From Brachionus manjavacas (Eukaryota > Rotifera > Eurotatoria > Ploima > Brachionidae), in assembly GCA_019054805.1 (NCBI GenBank), contig JAHQIY010000006.1, positions 4,712,001-4,776,000 on the forward strand: 64,000 bases of DNA. Direction: 5' to 3'. The first letter of the stretch is position 1. Every line of letters starts with the position of its first letter. Under the pieces are notes generated by a model that did no database searches, was not told the origin of the DNA, and saw only the letters and a list, made by a program, of their open reading frames with translations. This document shows positions 12,401-23,082 of this stretch, one piece after another. The translations under genes and the position numbers were made by a program.

Positions 12401-12596
12401 GTTCATGTTTAATTGCATTAAGATGCTCGTACAGGTTTTTGAATAAATTAGCGCCATAAGATTCCGCATCGGCATAATCGTACAGATTATTAAACTGTGA
12501 TGAGAATGGTGAATAGCGAGCACTATCAATTGAAATTACAAGTTTAAACAAAAATTTAAATAAAACTATTAAGAATATTTGATGCAATTCTCTCAT
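6430..12596 (-). CDS. Secreted or anchored GPR158/GPR179-like ectodomain protein with two Cache-EGF modules and no 7TM
   Basis: Seven exons (12596-12197, 12134-11951, 9151-8585, 8531-7761, 7706-6975, 6918-6798, 6744-6430) total 3090 nt, or 1029 residues. All introns are GT-AG; six are 53-62 nt and one is 2.8 kb. The N-terminus has a hydrophobic signal peptide (IFLIVLFKFLFKLVIS). Around residue 409 is WTSPYFWC followed by HWMVTVKAP, then DIDQC, TSDCLP and GGYECECMSGF. This is the Cache end plus EGF-like module known from the orphan class C receptors GPR158/GPR179. The same order recurs from about 850: WFGPYFDC, LFSVPI, KINPC, NIHKCDQET and YKCICK. The protein ends about 70 residues after the second EGF with a hydrophobic tail (FYLIHNIFLFQYFLNVL). 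No seven-helix domain is encoded. The family's Cache domain binds small ligands (glycine for GPR158); ligand binding here is only inference. Confidence 0.72.
9461..10060. mobile_element. Non-autonomous inverted-repeat element (MITE-like) in the long intron
   Basis: The two ends are imperfect inverted copies about 60-65 bp long. The left end reads GAATGCAGCATGGCACAAC, then ATTCAACATAAGTTGCATCA and GTCTGCTAA. Inverted, the right end reads AAATGCAGCATAGTGCAAC, then ATTCAAAATTGCATCA and GTCTGCTAA. The AT-rich interior shows no transposase. It sits in the 2.8-kb intron of the ectodomain gene. No clear target duplication was found, so the superfamily is undecided. Confidence 0.5.
10273..10380. repeat. 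Short tandem repeat, unit about 45-50 bp
   Basis: Two to two-and-a-half diverged units sharing ATTTAATTCT, ATAAGTAAAGGACAC and AAAGG. The array directly abuts the SINE-like copy at 10430-10636 and may be part of its tail or a separate minisatellite. Confidence 0.5.
10430..10636 (-). repeat. SINE-like repeat, copy B, with tRNA-like head
   Basis: On the minus strand the segment starts GCCGGTATGACCGAATGG. TGACCGAATGG is close to a tRNA A box, and GGTTCAAAACC about 45 bp later is close to a B box, so the head looks tRNA-derived. After a spacer comes the body shared with 3042-3190 and 24632-24785 (GATCAACTCGATGCAG, TCAGATCGGAG, CTCAAAAAGGTAC). This copy lacks the AGATGAGCG end found in the others. 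It lies in the long intron of the ectodomain gene. Confidence 0.5.
11400..11775 (+). mobile_element. Probable 3' end of a non-LTR retrotransposon
   Basis: A locally GC-richer stretch (GCCGCCTCCGCAAGCTTG near 11713) ending in a TTATTATTATTAC-type short-repeat tail at about 11746-11768, with no open reading frame. This is the usual look of a 5'-truncated LINE 3' UTR. The LINE at 23083-23660 ends in a similar trinucleotide tail. No coding part is present, so the assignment is tentative. Confidence 0.35.
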
Positions 12597-14157
12597 TTTA
12601 GACTAGGTTAATTAATGTGTCTGGGTCTATCATTATAAAGCTTGATTTTGTGAGAGGGTTGTGTGTCGAAATATTATAATTGTACCGAAATTGTGTCAAA
12701 AGTGGGAATTCGATATTTGAGATATTTTACGTTTGTTGCAATCGAGACATTGTTTGCTAGACTCTAAAGAATAAATAAAAACAATTCAAACAGGTAACCT
12801 ATTATCTTTGGGTATTATTGAACTAGATTTAGCAAGTTATTTAGGTGAAGTGATTAAAATGTATGTCAGTAGTTGGATATGCTCCGAAGCCGTTTGATGA
12901 AAAATAAATTTCAATCTAGCAGTGACATTTACAAACAAAAAAACGCATTTGTATAGATGACTTAAAAATTTTTAAATTTTTTGCTAATTCAAAAATCGAA
13001 ATTTTCTTTTTAATTATTTTATGACTTTTATAATTGACCTAAAAATTTTTTTTTCGGAATCAAGTTTAATGTCATTCAATTATGACAATAAGCATGTAGA
13101 TTCATTTTAATTTCAAAAATGATGTTAATTAAAATGCAATTTTTGAATAGGATTTTGCAGCCCTAAAGTAAAGAAGATAGATTTTATTCGACTAAAGTTT
13201 AAAATTAAAAGATTGATTAATTTTTTTTCCTGCATTTATAAAATTTTCTAACTTTTTTTAGGAAATATAAATATTTGTCAATATTTAATAAAAAACCTCT
13301 TGATAAAATACAGGAAGCATTTTAAATAATTTTTGAATTTTTATTTACAAATTTAATTTAGGTAGATTTTACTTAATCCGATAACAAACAAGATAAACCG
13401 GATATTGGAAACCAAGGGAAATGAATTTATTTCGCCCGTTTATCTAAGGATTAGCATTAATTACAAGTTAATGAATTTTTTGAATTTTTTCTTGGCTCAA
13501 TAAATCAGATTGAGATGACAAATTTCTGACAAAATATCTTTGACATGCTACCAAAAAATAGGTTTCGTTATAAGAATGAGAAAATTCTAAACAAATAAAT
13601 TAATTCACAAGATTTTATAAAATTCTAGAAAAATATAGATTCAATCTTAAAGTTAAAAAATAAAAAAGTATTGAGAATTTTTAATCTTTCGAACAACTAA
13701 TTTAAAAGAAAGTGACTCTGTTATAAAACTGAAAAATTAAATTTCGCGTTCAACATTTTTCTGATAGTTAACAAAGGCTGTTCACGATTTTGAGAAGCAA
13801 AAAAATATGTTCTTAATGACCGAATATAACCAAATTTTGTACAAATATTTAAAAGACTTAATAATTAAGAAAATTAAAAAATCTAGTTGTCTCATTGTTT
13901 ACTGAAAGAAAAATTCCACCTAGAACACCAATACCAATATATTAAACCTTTCCTCTAATATTTCATCAAGAAAAAATAAATATTTAATACCTTATATATA
14001 AGAAACATTAAAAAAGATTAAAATGAGCGCTTAGTCCCTTTTTTATTGCCCTTAATCTTTTAAAAGTTAAAATAAAAATTCAATAACTTTTTTTCTAAAA
14101 TTTTAAGATTTAATTATCTTAATCTTGATTTTAACTTTAACTCTTTGTGAAGCATAA
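12597..14157. other. Intergenic region upstream of the ectodomain gene
   Basis: AT-rich DNA containing the promoter side of the ectodomain gene (start codon at 12596). I found no coding exon, RNA gene or clear repeat here. Confidence 0.45.
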
Positions 14158-14460
14158 GGCGTCTAGACGCCCTTTTCATTCTACTTTATCCTTAGTAGCA
14201 ATATTTGCTTGTTTCCATGTGAGTTTCACCAGTTCTCCTGCATGCCATCTTTGATCTTCCTGCATTTCTCTTCCCTTGTGGTGTTCAGAATAAAGCTACT
14301 ATAGGGATTCTGTGTATTGGTATTTTTAAAGCATGATCAAATCATTTAAGTAGTCTTCTGCGTATCGTGTTGCAGATCGGCTCTGTTCTTGTTTTCCTGT
14401 TCAACTTTTTAATTAGCTCCGGATAGAAGATTCGCGATATTTTCCAAAGGTAATTATTAT
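14158..14460 (-). mobile_element. Degenerate LINE fragment (C-terminus of the endonuclease/RT protein)
   Basis: The minus strand keeps recognisable pieces of the C-terminal tail of a common non-LTR endonuclease-reverse transcriptase: RRRLLK, then HALKIPIHRIPIVALF, then TPQGKRNAGRSK and CRRTGE. These resemble the family pattern LR..RIP..AL.W.P.GKRKRGRPK.TWRRT. Stops interrupt it (for example after RRRLLK and after VALF), so it is a dead remnant. A 14-bp palindrome, GGCGTCTAGACGCC, marks its distal end at 14158-14171. Confidence 0.6.
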
Positions 14461-14696
14461 AAAAAATCAGCTAGGGTTAACACATGGATAAAAGAAATTT
14501 TATTCAGATTAGATAATTTTTTTGATGTTTTTTTTATTATTTATTAAAGACAAATAAAATATTGATTATATTTTTTTATTGATAAAGAATTATAAGTTTT
14601 TTTACACTTGCGGAATACTTGGACTTTTAAAAATTGATCAAAAATTGACTAAATGGATTTAGATGTCAAATAGATACTATTATAAGGGAAATGCAA

Positions 14697-16811
14697 TTAT
14701 TTTTTGTTTATAATATGATTTACAGTAACAAAAATGACGGACAAATTAGACCAAAGTAGTAAAAAATACACCCAAAATTTGCTCTTGAATGGTGATGTAA
14801 ATGAATGTTTAAATTGATAGTTTTTTCTAAATACTCTGATCGCTTCTTTTCGACCAAAATAGACCAAACAGCTTGGTATTATGTATTGAATAGCAACACC
14901 GGCATAGCTGCCAGTCACACCAACAAGTAACTGAAGATCGTGAGTAATTAATGATACACAAAGTGGTGGGATCAAAGTAATCATAGGTAGACCAAATGAC
15001 GTGAAATAATTCCTATTGTTAGCATCTTGCGGATTTTTCTTGCATATAAAATAATATAGACTTTTCAAATTGTTTCTCAGTGTTATACCAATGATGGGAA
15101 AACTGGCACTAATGGTGAACACGGGAAACAGTGAAAGATAATAATCAATTATCACCAAAAATATCCCTTGACCATCTCTATCTTGGTTATCTGGCAAAAA
15201 ATTCAAAGTATAGAAATCATCTAAATTGTCACCAAATGCAAAAACTCCGGTTAACGAGAGCAATAGATAAAATGATAAAACACATAAGTAAACACCTACG
15301 AAAACATATTTATAACTTTGCTTATTGCGCATTGGTGTTATTATTCCTGGAAGACTATGATGACACATGAATGCATAGATACAGACACCAAAAAAATTTG
15401 GCACATTGGTAAAATTTACATAATCAACATTTGGCTTAATGGACTTTTTTGAATTATCGTTTATTTTCATGGCAGCCAAAGCAATCATTGTGATAAAAGC
15501 AGCCCATCGCATAATAGTGGTCAATAATTGAAGTAATTTAGTTTTTTCTACATTATAAAATACTAAAATGCCAATGGTAAAATTAAATAATAGGACATAT
15601 AAGCGGTACGCGTTCATTCGGTTAATGGACGGTAAACTTGACCAACAAAGATCATTTTCAGTGAGAGTCTGATTTTTGTTATCTGGACGATATGTACTAA
15701 AAAAAAGAAATTAAGTTTTTTATTTGAATTGTGCTATCCAGCTACCATGTTGTGTCACGGAGTGACTTTGGTACTGCTGCGTCATAAATGGCTAGATCTC
15801 CATACAAATAAAGAATCATGGCTATGTAAAAAAAAAATTGTCCAGCTAATAAGATTAAATTTAAAGAATTTAAAAACTTTTTTAAAAAAATCAAACTTTT
15901 GTTAAAGAATACACTTGCCATTTCGGCCTTTAGCAGAAAAAAAATCATTAATAAAAGGCATTTTTTTTCTCTTAAATTTTTAAAAATAACCATACGATTA
16001 AATTTTATTATTTAGCTAAATTAAAAATTTAAAAGAAAAATGTCAGTAATTAAAGAAGTTACCATTTCGTATTTCTTTCTAATCGCAAACAAATTATCTA
16101 TTTCCTTTTGTTCATTTTCTGCATCTTCTGACATGCTTCTTTCTAGATATGCCGTGCTGTCAAAATTTTCCGAGGTGTCTAATTTATATATTACGTCATT
16201 TTGAACATCAAAAGCATATCCTAAAAAAAAATTACTTAGAATTCTGCGATTATTGTATTGAATTGGGGTTGTTTGGGCTAATAAGGGACGATCTTCACTT
16301 GCAGTTTCATTCAAGGATTCATTTATCGGAACCGGACCAGAGTTCTCTCCTTGCTTTGCATTTCGACTCTCAGTTTCATAACTAGGATTAGAATAGCCTA
16401 ATGACTCAGTCTAGTTTAACCTATTTACCTTAACTATTTAATTAAGAAAATAAAATGTTACGAATTTTCTTAAGTTTTTAATGGCGTTCATTATGGACAT
16501 AGCTTCGAACATGAAAGTAGCTGTAATGAAACTTGATCAAAAATAAAAAATTTATGAATCGAGATTTTAATTTTCAGAAATTCAAACCTCATGAGATTTA
16601 AGAATATTAATAAAATTAAGCTTAGAAAAATTCCTGAGTTGCCAAAAGCTTTAGGCAAAGTCAACGCACCGCTACCAACAATCAGATTGAAAATAAATAT
16701 AAACCCCATCTTTGTTTTTATTTTTATAGTTAAAAAAAATTATTTGTATGTGATTAAGGTTACGGAAAGTCCATATTGACTTGATTGAAGGTCACTACTC
16801 AAACCCGGCAT
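14697..16811 (-). CDS. TMEM104: TMEM104, putative amino-acid transporter family membrane protein
   Basis: Six exons (16811-16764, 16709-16588, 16531-16462, 16410-16063, 15927-15746, 15696-14697) give 1770 nt, or 589 residues. Introns are 49-135 nt. The start peptide MPGLSSDLQSSQYGLS runs into the conserved first helix, FNLIVGSGALTLPKAFG, then MSFITATFMFEAM. Exon 5 carries ASVFFNK and YLYGDLAIYDAAVP; exon 6 carries DAYR-type NAYRLYV, then LLTTIMRWAAF, NFFGVCIYAFMCHHSLPGII and multiple helices. This matches TMEM104, a multi-pass protein of the amino-acid/auxin permease fold whose substrate is not established. It is longer than the human protein (about 496), mainly through the hydrophilic loop in exon 4. 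Exon 3 begins at an acceptor 11 bp upstream of a tempting second AG; only the upstream choice restores SFITATF. Confidence 0.88.
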
Positions 16812-18006
16812 TTTAAAAAAAATCTAAATTATCCAAATTAATTTAGTTTTTTACAAAGCTAGATTAAAATTATTGATTTTTTGTTACATAATGACGTGTT
16901 GAACGGATAGAGATTGTTTTATGAATTTTTTGTCATGAGAAATTAAAATCCTACTAGACTTTATGTTTTAACTAACAAATTTAGGAAAATAGAAAAAAAA
17001 GCTTAATCATGTGATGACAATCAAAAGTTGAATTTTTTCATATTTCAAGGATTTTTAAATCATGCTGTATTAACTTAATTTTGCAACAAAATTCTAACCC
17101 AAAAGCTACAATAACAAAGAAAAAAACAAATTCTTAAATATGAAATAAAAATTTAAAAATTTTAAATGGCTTTTGATTAACATCTCTTTGTTTAGTTAAA
17201 AACAATATTCCTAAATTTTTTTTAAAAAATTTCACGAGAAAGCTTCTTTCTAATTTTAATTCTTGATAATTTCTAAAATCATCATCAAAATAAAACAATT
17301 TAAATTAAATTGTAACTTTTTTAATCGTTTCTCTATTTTGAGAATTCTTATTTTTTTCTGATCAAAGTTAAGTAAAAGATAAATTTTAAGTTTCTAATTT
17401 TTAATTCAAAAATAAGAATCGTTCCCAAAATTTTTTGTATTATTATCATTAAGAATTAACTTTAATTAAGCATGGTATAATAATGATCAAGTTAATTGTA
17501 AATTTACCTTAAATTAATTTAACCAAGAGTTTAGAAAAAAATTGATCTACACAGTAAAATCTCTTGATAATTTATATACTAGTCATAAGAAAATCTTAAT
17601 TTGTATGAATAATTTAAAGTTCATTTTTTATAAATACTAAATTTTATCTAAAACTACAATAAAATGGATATTTTAACTGGTAAATAAAACTAACATCCTA
17701 ATTGATAAAATTATGATAAGATTATTTTTAACAAAGATAGTGGTTAAGATGATTCGATTCGATAAATGAAACTAGATTGACAAAAATTCAATTTTCAGTA
17801 TTACCATTAACAGGAACAAATTAATCTTTGACCAACATGATTCTCTTTTACTAAAAAAAAATGATTAGTTTTAAAAAAAAGTAAATATATTTAGGACATT
17901 AGTTTTTAATAACTAAATTTTTTGTTTTAAAATAAACCTAAAATTTAATTATATTTAAATTAAATAAAAAATTATAAAAACAAAAAAAATCTTCTTAAAA
18001 ATTGTC
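16812..18006. other. Intergenic spacer, TMEM104 to MITD1
   Basis: About 1.2 kb of AT-rich DNA holding the TMEM104 promoter side and the 3' flank of MITD1. I see no coding exon, RNA gene or clear repeat. Confidence 0.5.
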
Positions 18007-19829
18007 CTATTTTCTAATTATAGTCGATTTAGAATGAAAAATATCGACTGTGGTGGCATAACAAGACCTTAAATCAAGATCATGGAAACCAAGGCATAAT
18101 TTGTCTCTGCACTCAGGTGGTTTAAAATAGTCCAATCCACGACCAATTTTTACTATCCAGCCTGTGCTGAATCTAATTTCCCGATCATGCAACGAATTGT
18201 TATATTTTACTACCAAGTCTGTATTTCTCTTATTTAAACTTTCTTTAATTTCCCCTAATCTACTTTCTTGCTGATTATGACTGTCTTCATCCTTGGTTGT
18301 GGTCAATATAATTTTTTTAATACTTTTTGTCAACTTAACCAACATTTCACAGAATCTTAAAAAATTATGAGTCTTTTTTTAAAATTAATCAACTGTTCGA
18401 TTTAAATATAAAATCACTTGATGCCTGCTTTTGATGTAAGGGTCGTCGACTTCGGCAAAATCTAAGCTTTCGTCGCTTATGAATTTGGCAAAAATTTTTT
18501 CGTATGAATAACCGGTAGTATTCTCTTGAATATTTATTTGCTCATGAAACTTCTCATCTTAATTAAAAAATAATTTTACGGTAAACCGGTGGTGGGACAG
18601 CGGTCTATACCCAAAATTCCAAAATTCGGGTTTGCACTCTAAGTCCATATTTCATATTTGTACATTGATCCGATGTTATAAAGATCCTAATTCATCGGCC
18701 ATATTATCAAATTCAAAATTTGGGGTTTGAAAAAAAATCAATAATAAAGCTAGGATTAAAATCCGAAAAATAAAATAAAATGCAAAGAAATAAAAATTTA
18801 AATTTGAAAGCAAGGATATGATTTAAGTTAAAAATTATTTAATAATATTTTTAGTTGTTTTTTAGGTAAAATAGCCGCCATATAAAAAAAAATTGATTAT
18901 CATTTAAAAGGAGTCTTGGTTTAGGATTCGGATATGTTTTAGATTAGAGAGCTTTTAGTTTAATAATCAAATTAAACTTTTAATAAATTAAAATCTTTAA
19001 TTTAATTATCCATTAGACGATTTTTTTATTTATATACTTATTTTCATATGACAATTTTATTGATATGACGGGTTAATATGTCTCCATTTTTTAATGCGAC
19101 TCTAAAATATGAAATCGGTTAGTAAAAATAGAAGAAATAAAATTAAGTCTTGAACGATTCTGAAATTATAAAAAATATTTTATAATTTACTTAAAAAGAT
19201 TTAATTAAAAAGAGAGAAAAAATAATTTAATGCATTTTTCGAGGTCGTCCTGGTTTGCGCTTAAAAAATTCTGGAAATAGAAATGACTATGATGGTTATT
19301 ATCACCAAAATCATCATCATCTGAATTTTTATCCTTACAATCAACACTTGAGTCATCTGAACCATCAGAGTCATAATATATAAGGCAAATGAATTAGGGT
19401 CTCTATTAAATGAGATCGATCGATTTTACACAGTCTAGGGGATAAAAACCCAAATTTTGGATATTTGGGATTCTGTGGAAAGGCATTTAGTAGATTTATA
19501 ATTAAAAATTAATTAAAAAAATTCTAAATTTATCACTTATCTTACTTTCTTTGCTTTCATCAATTAGAGTTTTGATTTTCTCTGCTCGATCCATGTAGCT
19601 CTTAATTTTTTCTCGATAAAAGACCTTCTTTTTTTCATCTTGAATCGCTTCAAAAACAATGCAAAAAATCGTATTTTTTGATAGCAATTATAATTTTACT
19701 TTTTAATGATTCAAGTAAAATATGAATGCCTTCTTTGTAATGAACAAAAGCTTCTTCAAACTTTTTGTCATTATCGAATTCAATAGCTTTTTTGATCAAA
19801 TGAATGCCTGCTGATTCATTTAGAGTCAT
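18007..19829 (-). CDS. MITD1: MIT domain-containing protein 1 (MITD1)
   Basis: Four exons (19829-19700, 19647-19546, 18557-18418, 18372-18007) give 738 nt, or 245 residues; human MITD1 is 249. Residues 1-75 form the MIT three-helix domain ([20 protein letters not shown], then [15 protein letters not shown]), which binds ESCRT-III tails. The rest is the phospholipase D-like C-terminal domain: [54 protein letters not shown] and [10 protein letters not shown]. In animals it links ESCRT-III to membranes during cytokinetic abscission. Intron 2 is 988 nt and holds a SINE-like piece; the others are 45-52 nt. The 3' exon must start at 18372 to keep THNFLRF in frame. The start codon is 449 bp downstream of the UBA3 stop-side flank on the same strand, with only 189 bp between the two coding regions. 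Confidence 0.88.
18583..18720 (+). repeat. tRNA-like SINE remnant in MITD1 intron 2
   Basis: GTGGTGGGACAGCGG resembles a Pol III A box and GGGTTTGCACTC about 35 bp later resembles a B box. The stretch is less AT-rich than the intron around it. It does not visibly match the 3042/10430/24632 family, so it would be a different SINE or a decayed tRNA pseudogene. Evidence is weak. Confidence 0.3.
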
Positions 19830-20018
19830 CTAATTCAAATAGTTTAATTTAAATCCTTATTCAAAATTTACACTGTTTTATTAATGTAAATTATTTACTT
19901 GTTAATTTTTTTAATTAATTATTTTTAAATAAATTTATTTAAAAAATATATAAACTCAAATCAGATCAAAAATTGTCCAAAAAAAAACATACAAAAATAA
20001 TTTTAATAATCGATTTCG

Positions 20019-21380
20019 CTAATCTAATTTTAAATTAAATACTAAAGTCTGTGGGGTAGTTATATCGGAAATAAGAATCTCTTGACCATTTACCAAGCCC
20101 AACTCTGCCAAAGATTTTTCTAAATTGGGTTTTGTCGCTTCCTCGATCGATTTTATCGACTGCATGTACAAAGTTCTGGAGCCAGAGCCGTCAGTTTTTG
20201 TGGCGGTCAAAGCCGGTGAGTTCATTTGAAACTCAATATTTTTGCACAAAAATTCAATTACGTGATTTAATTTGTCCGTGAACTTGAAATTAAGGCTGCG
20301 TCTAAAGGTGGCATTACGATTGCATCCCACACAATCCGGCTTTCTCTCAGCTTCAAATATGTAGCTGTAAATTCCTTCCGCTTGATTAAAAACAATGTAA
20401 TTGTTAAGATATTGTGAGCAACTAGTTGCCAGTTTAAAGCATTCAGTGGCACACATCGTGGCTATGCAAGCATTTGTGCTTGCCACCGCCGGAATAATGT
20501 TTTTTATTACTCCTTGAGTAAGCCGATAGGACACTCCTTGAATTCCAAATTCGCTCGCCCTTTCACATGCTTTGTCATAAAGCCATCTAATATGATTCGG
20601 ATCATCACCATCTATGGGCGAATCATTTCCAAATGGCTTCTCCTTATCCCAAGAAATTATTCTAGCGTATTCTATACAATGCTCCGGTAATCGTGGCTTA
20701 TTGGCAATGGTACACAATGGATATGTTACCTGCGGTGGATACAGATCAAGCGTACATTCTATGCAAGCTGTCAAACCTGGTAAAATTAATCGCGCATTTC
20801 CTTTGAAGCCCTCAGTGCCACCATCTATTAATGGAATTATCGAGCTGGTTTCCAAAGTATTGGTGTCCTCGTCATATTCTAAAAGACTCAATAAAAGACC
20901 ATTAATCCAGCGTCTTGCTACTATCGAGTCAAGACCACACACAACAAGGTTAAAAGAACGATAAAATTCTACATCCATGTCTTGTATTTTTTTAAAATGT
21001 GGCGTTACGTTGCAATTAGGCACCCTTTTTCGGATAAAGTCAGCTGCAACTTCGGCTTTGGAGCGGCCTATGTCACTCATGCGGAATAGAAATTGACGAT
21101 TTAAATTTGATAGATCTATTATGTCCATGTCGATTATGTCTATGTTGGAAAACCCCATATAAGCAAGACTCTTAAGCAGCTCACATCCGAGACCACCAGC
21201 TCCCACAACCAAGATTCTAACATCAGATAATCTCTCCAAATTATCTTGTCCTGGTTCATAATCTTCTTGGGCAAACGCGCTTGAACGTTCAAGTAAATTA
21301 CGAATTTGAGAATATCTGTAATTGTTGGATGGAGATAATGGAGAATGAGGAGACTCAACACCGTTATTTAGACTAGTCAT
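20019..21380 (-). CDS. UBA3: NEDD8-activating enzyme E1 catalytic subunit (UBA3)
   Basis: A single uninterrupted 453-codon frame. UBA3 pairs with NAE1/APPBP1, adenylates NEDD8 and passes it to UBE2M for cullin neddylation. Visible features in order: nucleotide-binding loop [15 protein letters not shown] (residues about 58-72), [17 protein letters not shown] (84-100), the first Cys pair of the zinc site CIEC (206, 209), the catalytic Cys 223 in [16 protein letters not shown], the second Cys pair CVGC (350, 353), and a C-terminal ubiquitin-fold domain (about 362-453) that docks the E2. Length matches the family (human 463). No intron interrupts it, unlike nearly every other gene here. The frame is intact with all key residues, so it is probably the working gene even if it arose as a retrocopy. 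Confidence 0.95.
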   Translation of the reverse strand: MTSLNNGVESPHSPLSPSNNYRYSQIRNLLERSSAFAQEDYEPGQDNLERLSDVRILVVGAGGLGCELLKSLAYMGFSNIDIIDMDIIDLSNLNRQFLFRMSDIGRSKAEVAADFIRKRVPNCNVTPHFKKIQDMDVEFYRSFNLVVCGLDSIVARRWINGLLLSLLEYDEDTNTLETSSIIPLIDGGTEGFKGNARLILPGLTACIECTLDLYPPQVTYPLCTIANKPRLPEHCIEYARIISWDKEKPFGNDSPIDGDDPNHIRWLYDKACERASEFGIQGVSYRLTQGVIKNIIPAVASTNACIATMCATECFKLATSCSQYLNNYIVFNQAEGIYSYIFEAERKPDCVGCNRNATFRRSLNFKFTDKLNHVIEFLCKNIEFQMNSPALTATKTDGSGSRTLYMQSIKSIEEATKPNLEKSLAELGLVNGQEILISDITTPQTLVFNLKLD

Positions 21381-21992
21381 TTTTTAGAAAATTTTATTAA
21401 TTGTTAACTCTTATATGTGTTATATTTTAAGATGATTTTTTTTTTAATTAAATTAAAATTGCATTAAAAAAAGAAATTATTTTAACATTTTACTTAGTTT
21501 GATTAGGTGACATTTTAAATTAGGTCTTTTGAATTTAATTAAATTTTTTTTAAATTTTGCATTATTTTTTATTCATATTCCTTCTTGAAATTTAAAAAAT
21601 AATTTTTTTGGTGAAAAAAATGCATGAATTGAAGAGGAAATTAGAGCTTCAATGTGTAGAATGTATTAAAGAGTGAGGGTGCTGATTTATATTTTCCTAG
21701 TACTAACAAAGGACCCGAATCTGTGGATATGAGAAATAAGAGAGGAAGACCAGTCACTAAAAATTTATAAATTTTCAAAAATTTTTTTAGATTTTTATCA
21801 AAAAAAATATAAGCAATTTATGATGAAAATTAATGATAAAAAAATTCTAAACCTTAAGATTTTTTATTAAGCTTTTATTCAGTTGATATAATAATTAAAA
21901 GAGATTATTTTTTTTACTAATGAAAAGTTGGCAACTTTAAGTAAAGATCAAATCAAGTTTTAATTATGAAATAAATTGTTATATCTTTTTAG

Positions 21993-22190
21993 AATTGATG
22001 CAGAGGCATATTTATGGTTGTAACATACTTAAATCCAAAGCTAAAATCTGCAAAAGCAAGCAAAAAATTACACATTCAAAATAGCATCATACAGATGGTG
22101 TATACTCTGCAATGTGCTTTTTGATATTGCAGACTCTATTTTTTATTTAACATAGTTTGCTAAATCTTAAAATGTTCCTCTGCATCAATT
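21993..22190. mobile_element. Short inverted-repeat element, MITE-like
   Basis: A 198-bp segment bounded by perfect 14-bp inverted repeats, AATTGATGCAGAGG at 21993 and CCTCTGCATCAATT at 22177. Further in, the arms share looser similarity around AGTCTGCA and CTCTGCAATG. There is no coding capacity and no certain target duplication. Confidence 0.5.
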
Positions 22191-23082
22191 TTATATTACT
22201 CTGTCGAAACCGATTTCCGTTTTTTAATTACAAGGGTTAAAACATGCGTCTCGTACTGCTGAGATCAAAGTTAGTTAGTTTTCAGAGTTGGTCAAAAGTC
22301 TAAGTTAGACTTTGACTTTGAAACCGGAGATTAAAGTTTCATTAAAGGCAAGAATTTTGAAAAAAAAATAATAATAATGATGCAGCGATAATTTTAAAGA
22401 GCTGGCTCAATAACGATATTTTTCAACAGGATCCAAGGTCATTGTATGAGCTGAAAGAAACTGTCCCAAGTATTCTACTCAAAATGATTTTCGTTTCGTA
22501 TTATTTTGATTTTTTTGGATTAAAGACTTAATTTTTTTTAACAAGTTTTTTTATTTTCTTAGAAATTTTCCTTGTAATAACGATAAAGTAATTATCAGAG
22601 TTTAGTGACGCTCTGTTGAGATGGTATGAGATTCTATAGTGATTTGTTCCTAAATTCGGTTAATTAATACTCTTTTCCTGATTAAATTTATTAAAAAACT
22701 TGTTGATTTTTTTTTTAAATTGCTATTATCTAATTCAAACCTTAAAGACAAAAGAGTAAGATTTAGAGAATATAAAAAATAAAATTTTTACAAAATAGAG
22801 TTAAAAATACCATTTAATTACAATTTAAAAAATAGGTTTCTAAAAAGCCAAATATCACAAAAAAATTATTATCATGTATAAAAGTTTTAATTAATCATTT
22901 AAAATTCTAAATAATTTTAACTGTGCAATATTTGAAGCTTGATTTGTGTTAATACATATTTACCAATTCTAGCAAGCTAAGGCTCGTACATTTTAACACA
23001 AATTCAATTAATTCAATTGTAGCATATTCAATAATATCAATATAAATTTTTTGTTCTAAAACTTGCAATTATCTACAAAAAG

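Noticed and set aside
16021-16060. Extension of TMEM104 exon 4 past YEM to a stop
   Set aside because: Reading through the GTAACT donor gives a non-family tail; splicing at 16063 restores the conserved EMASVFFNK join.
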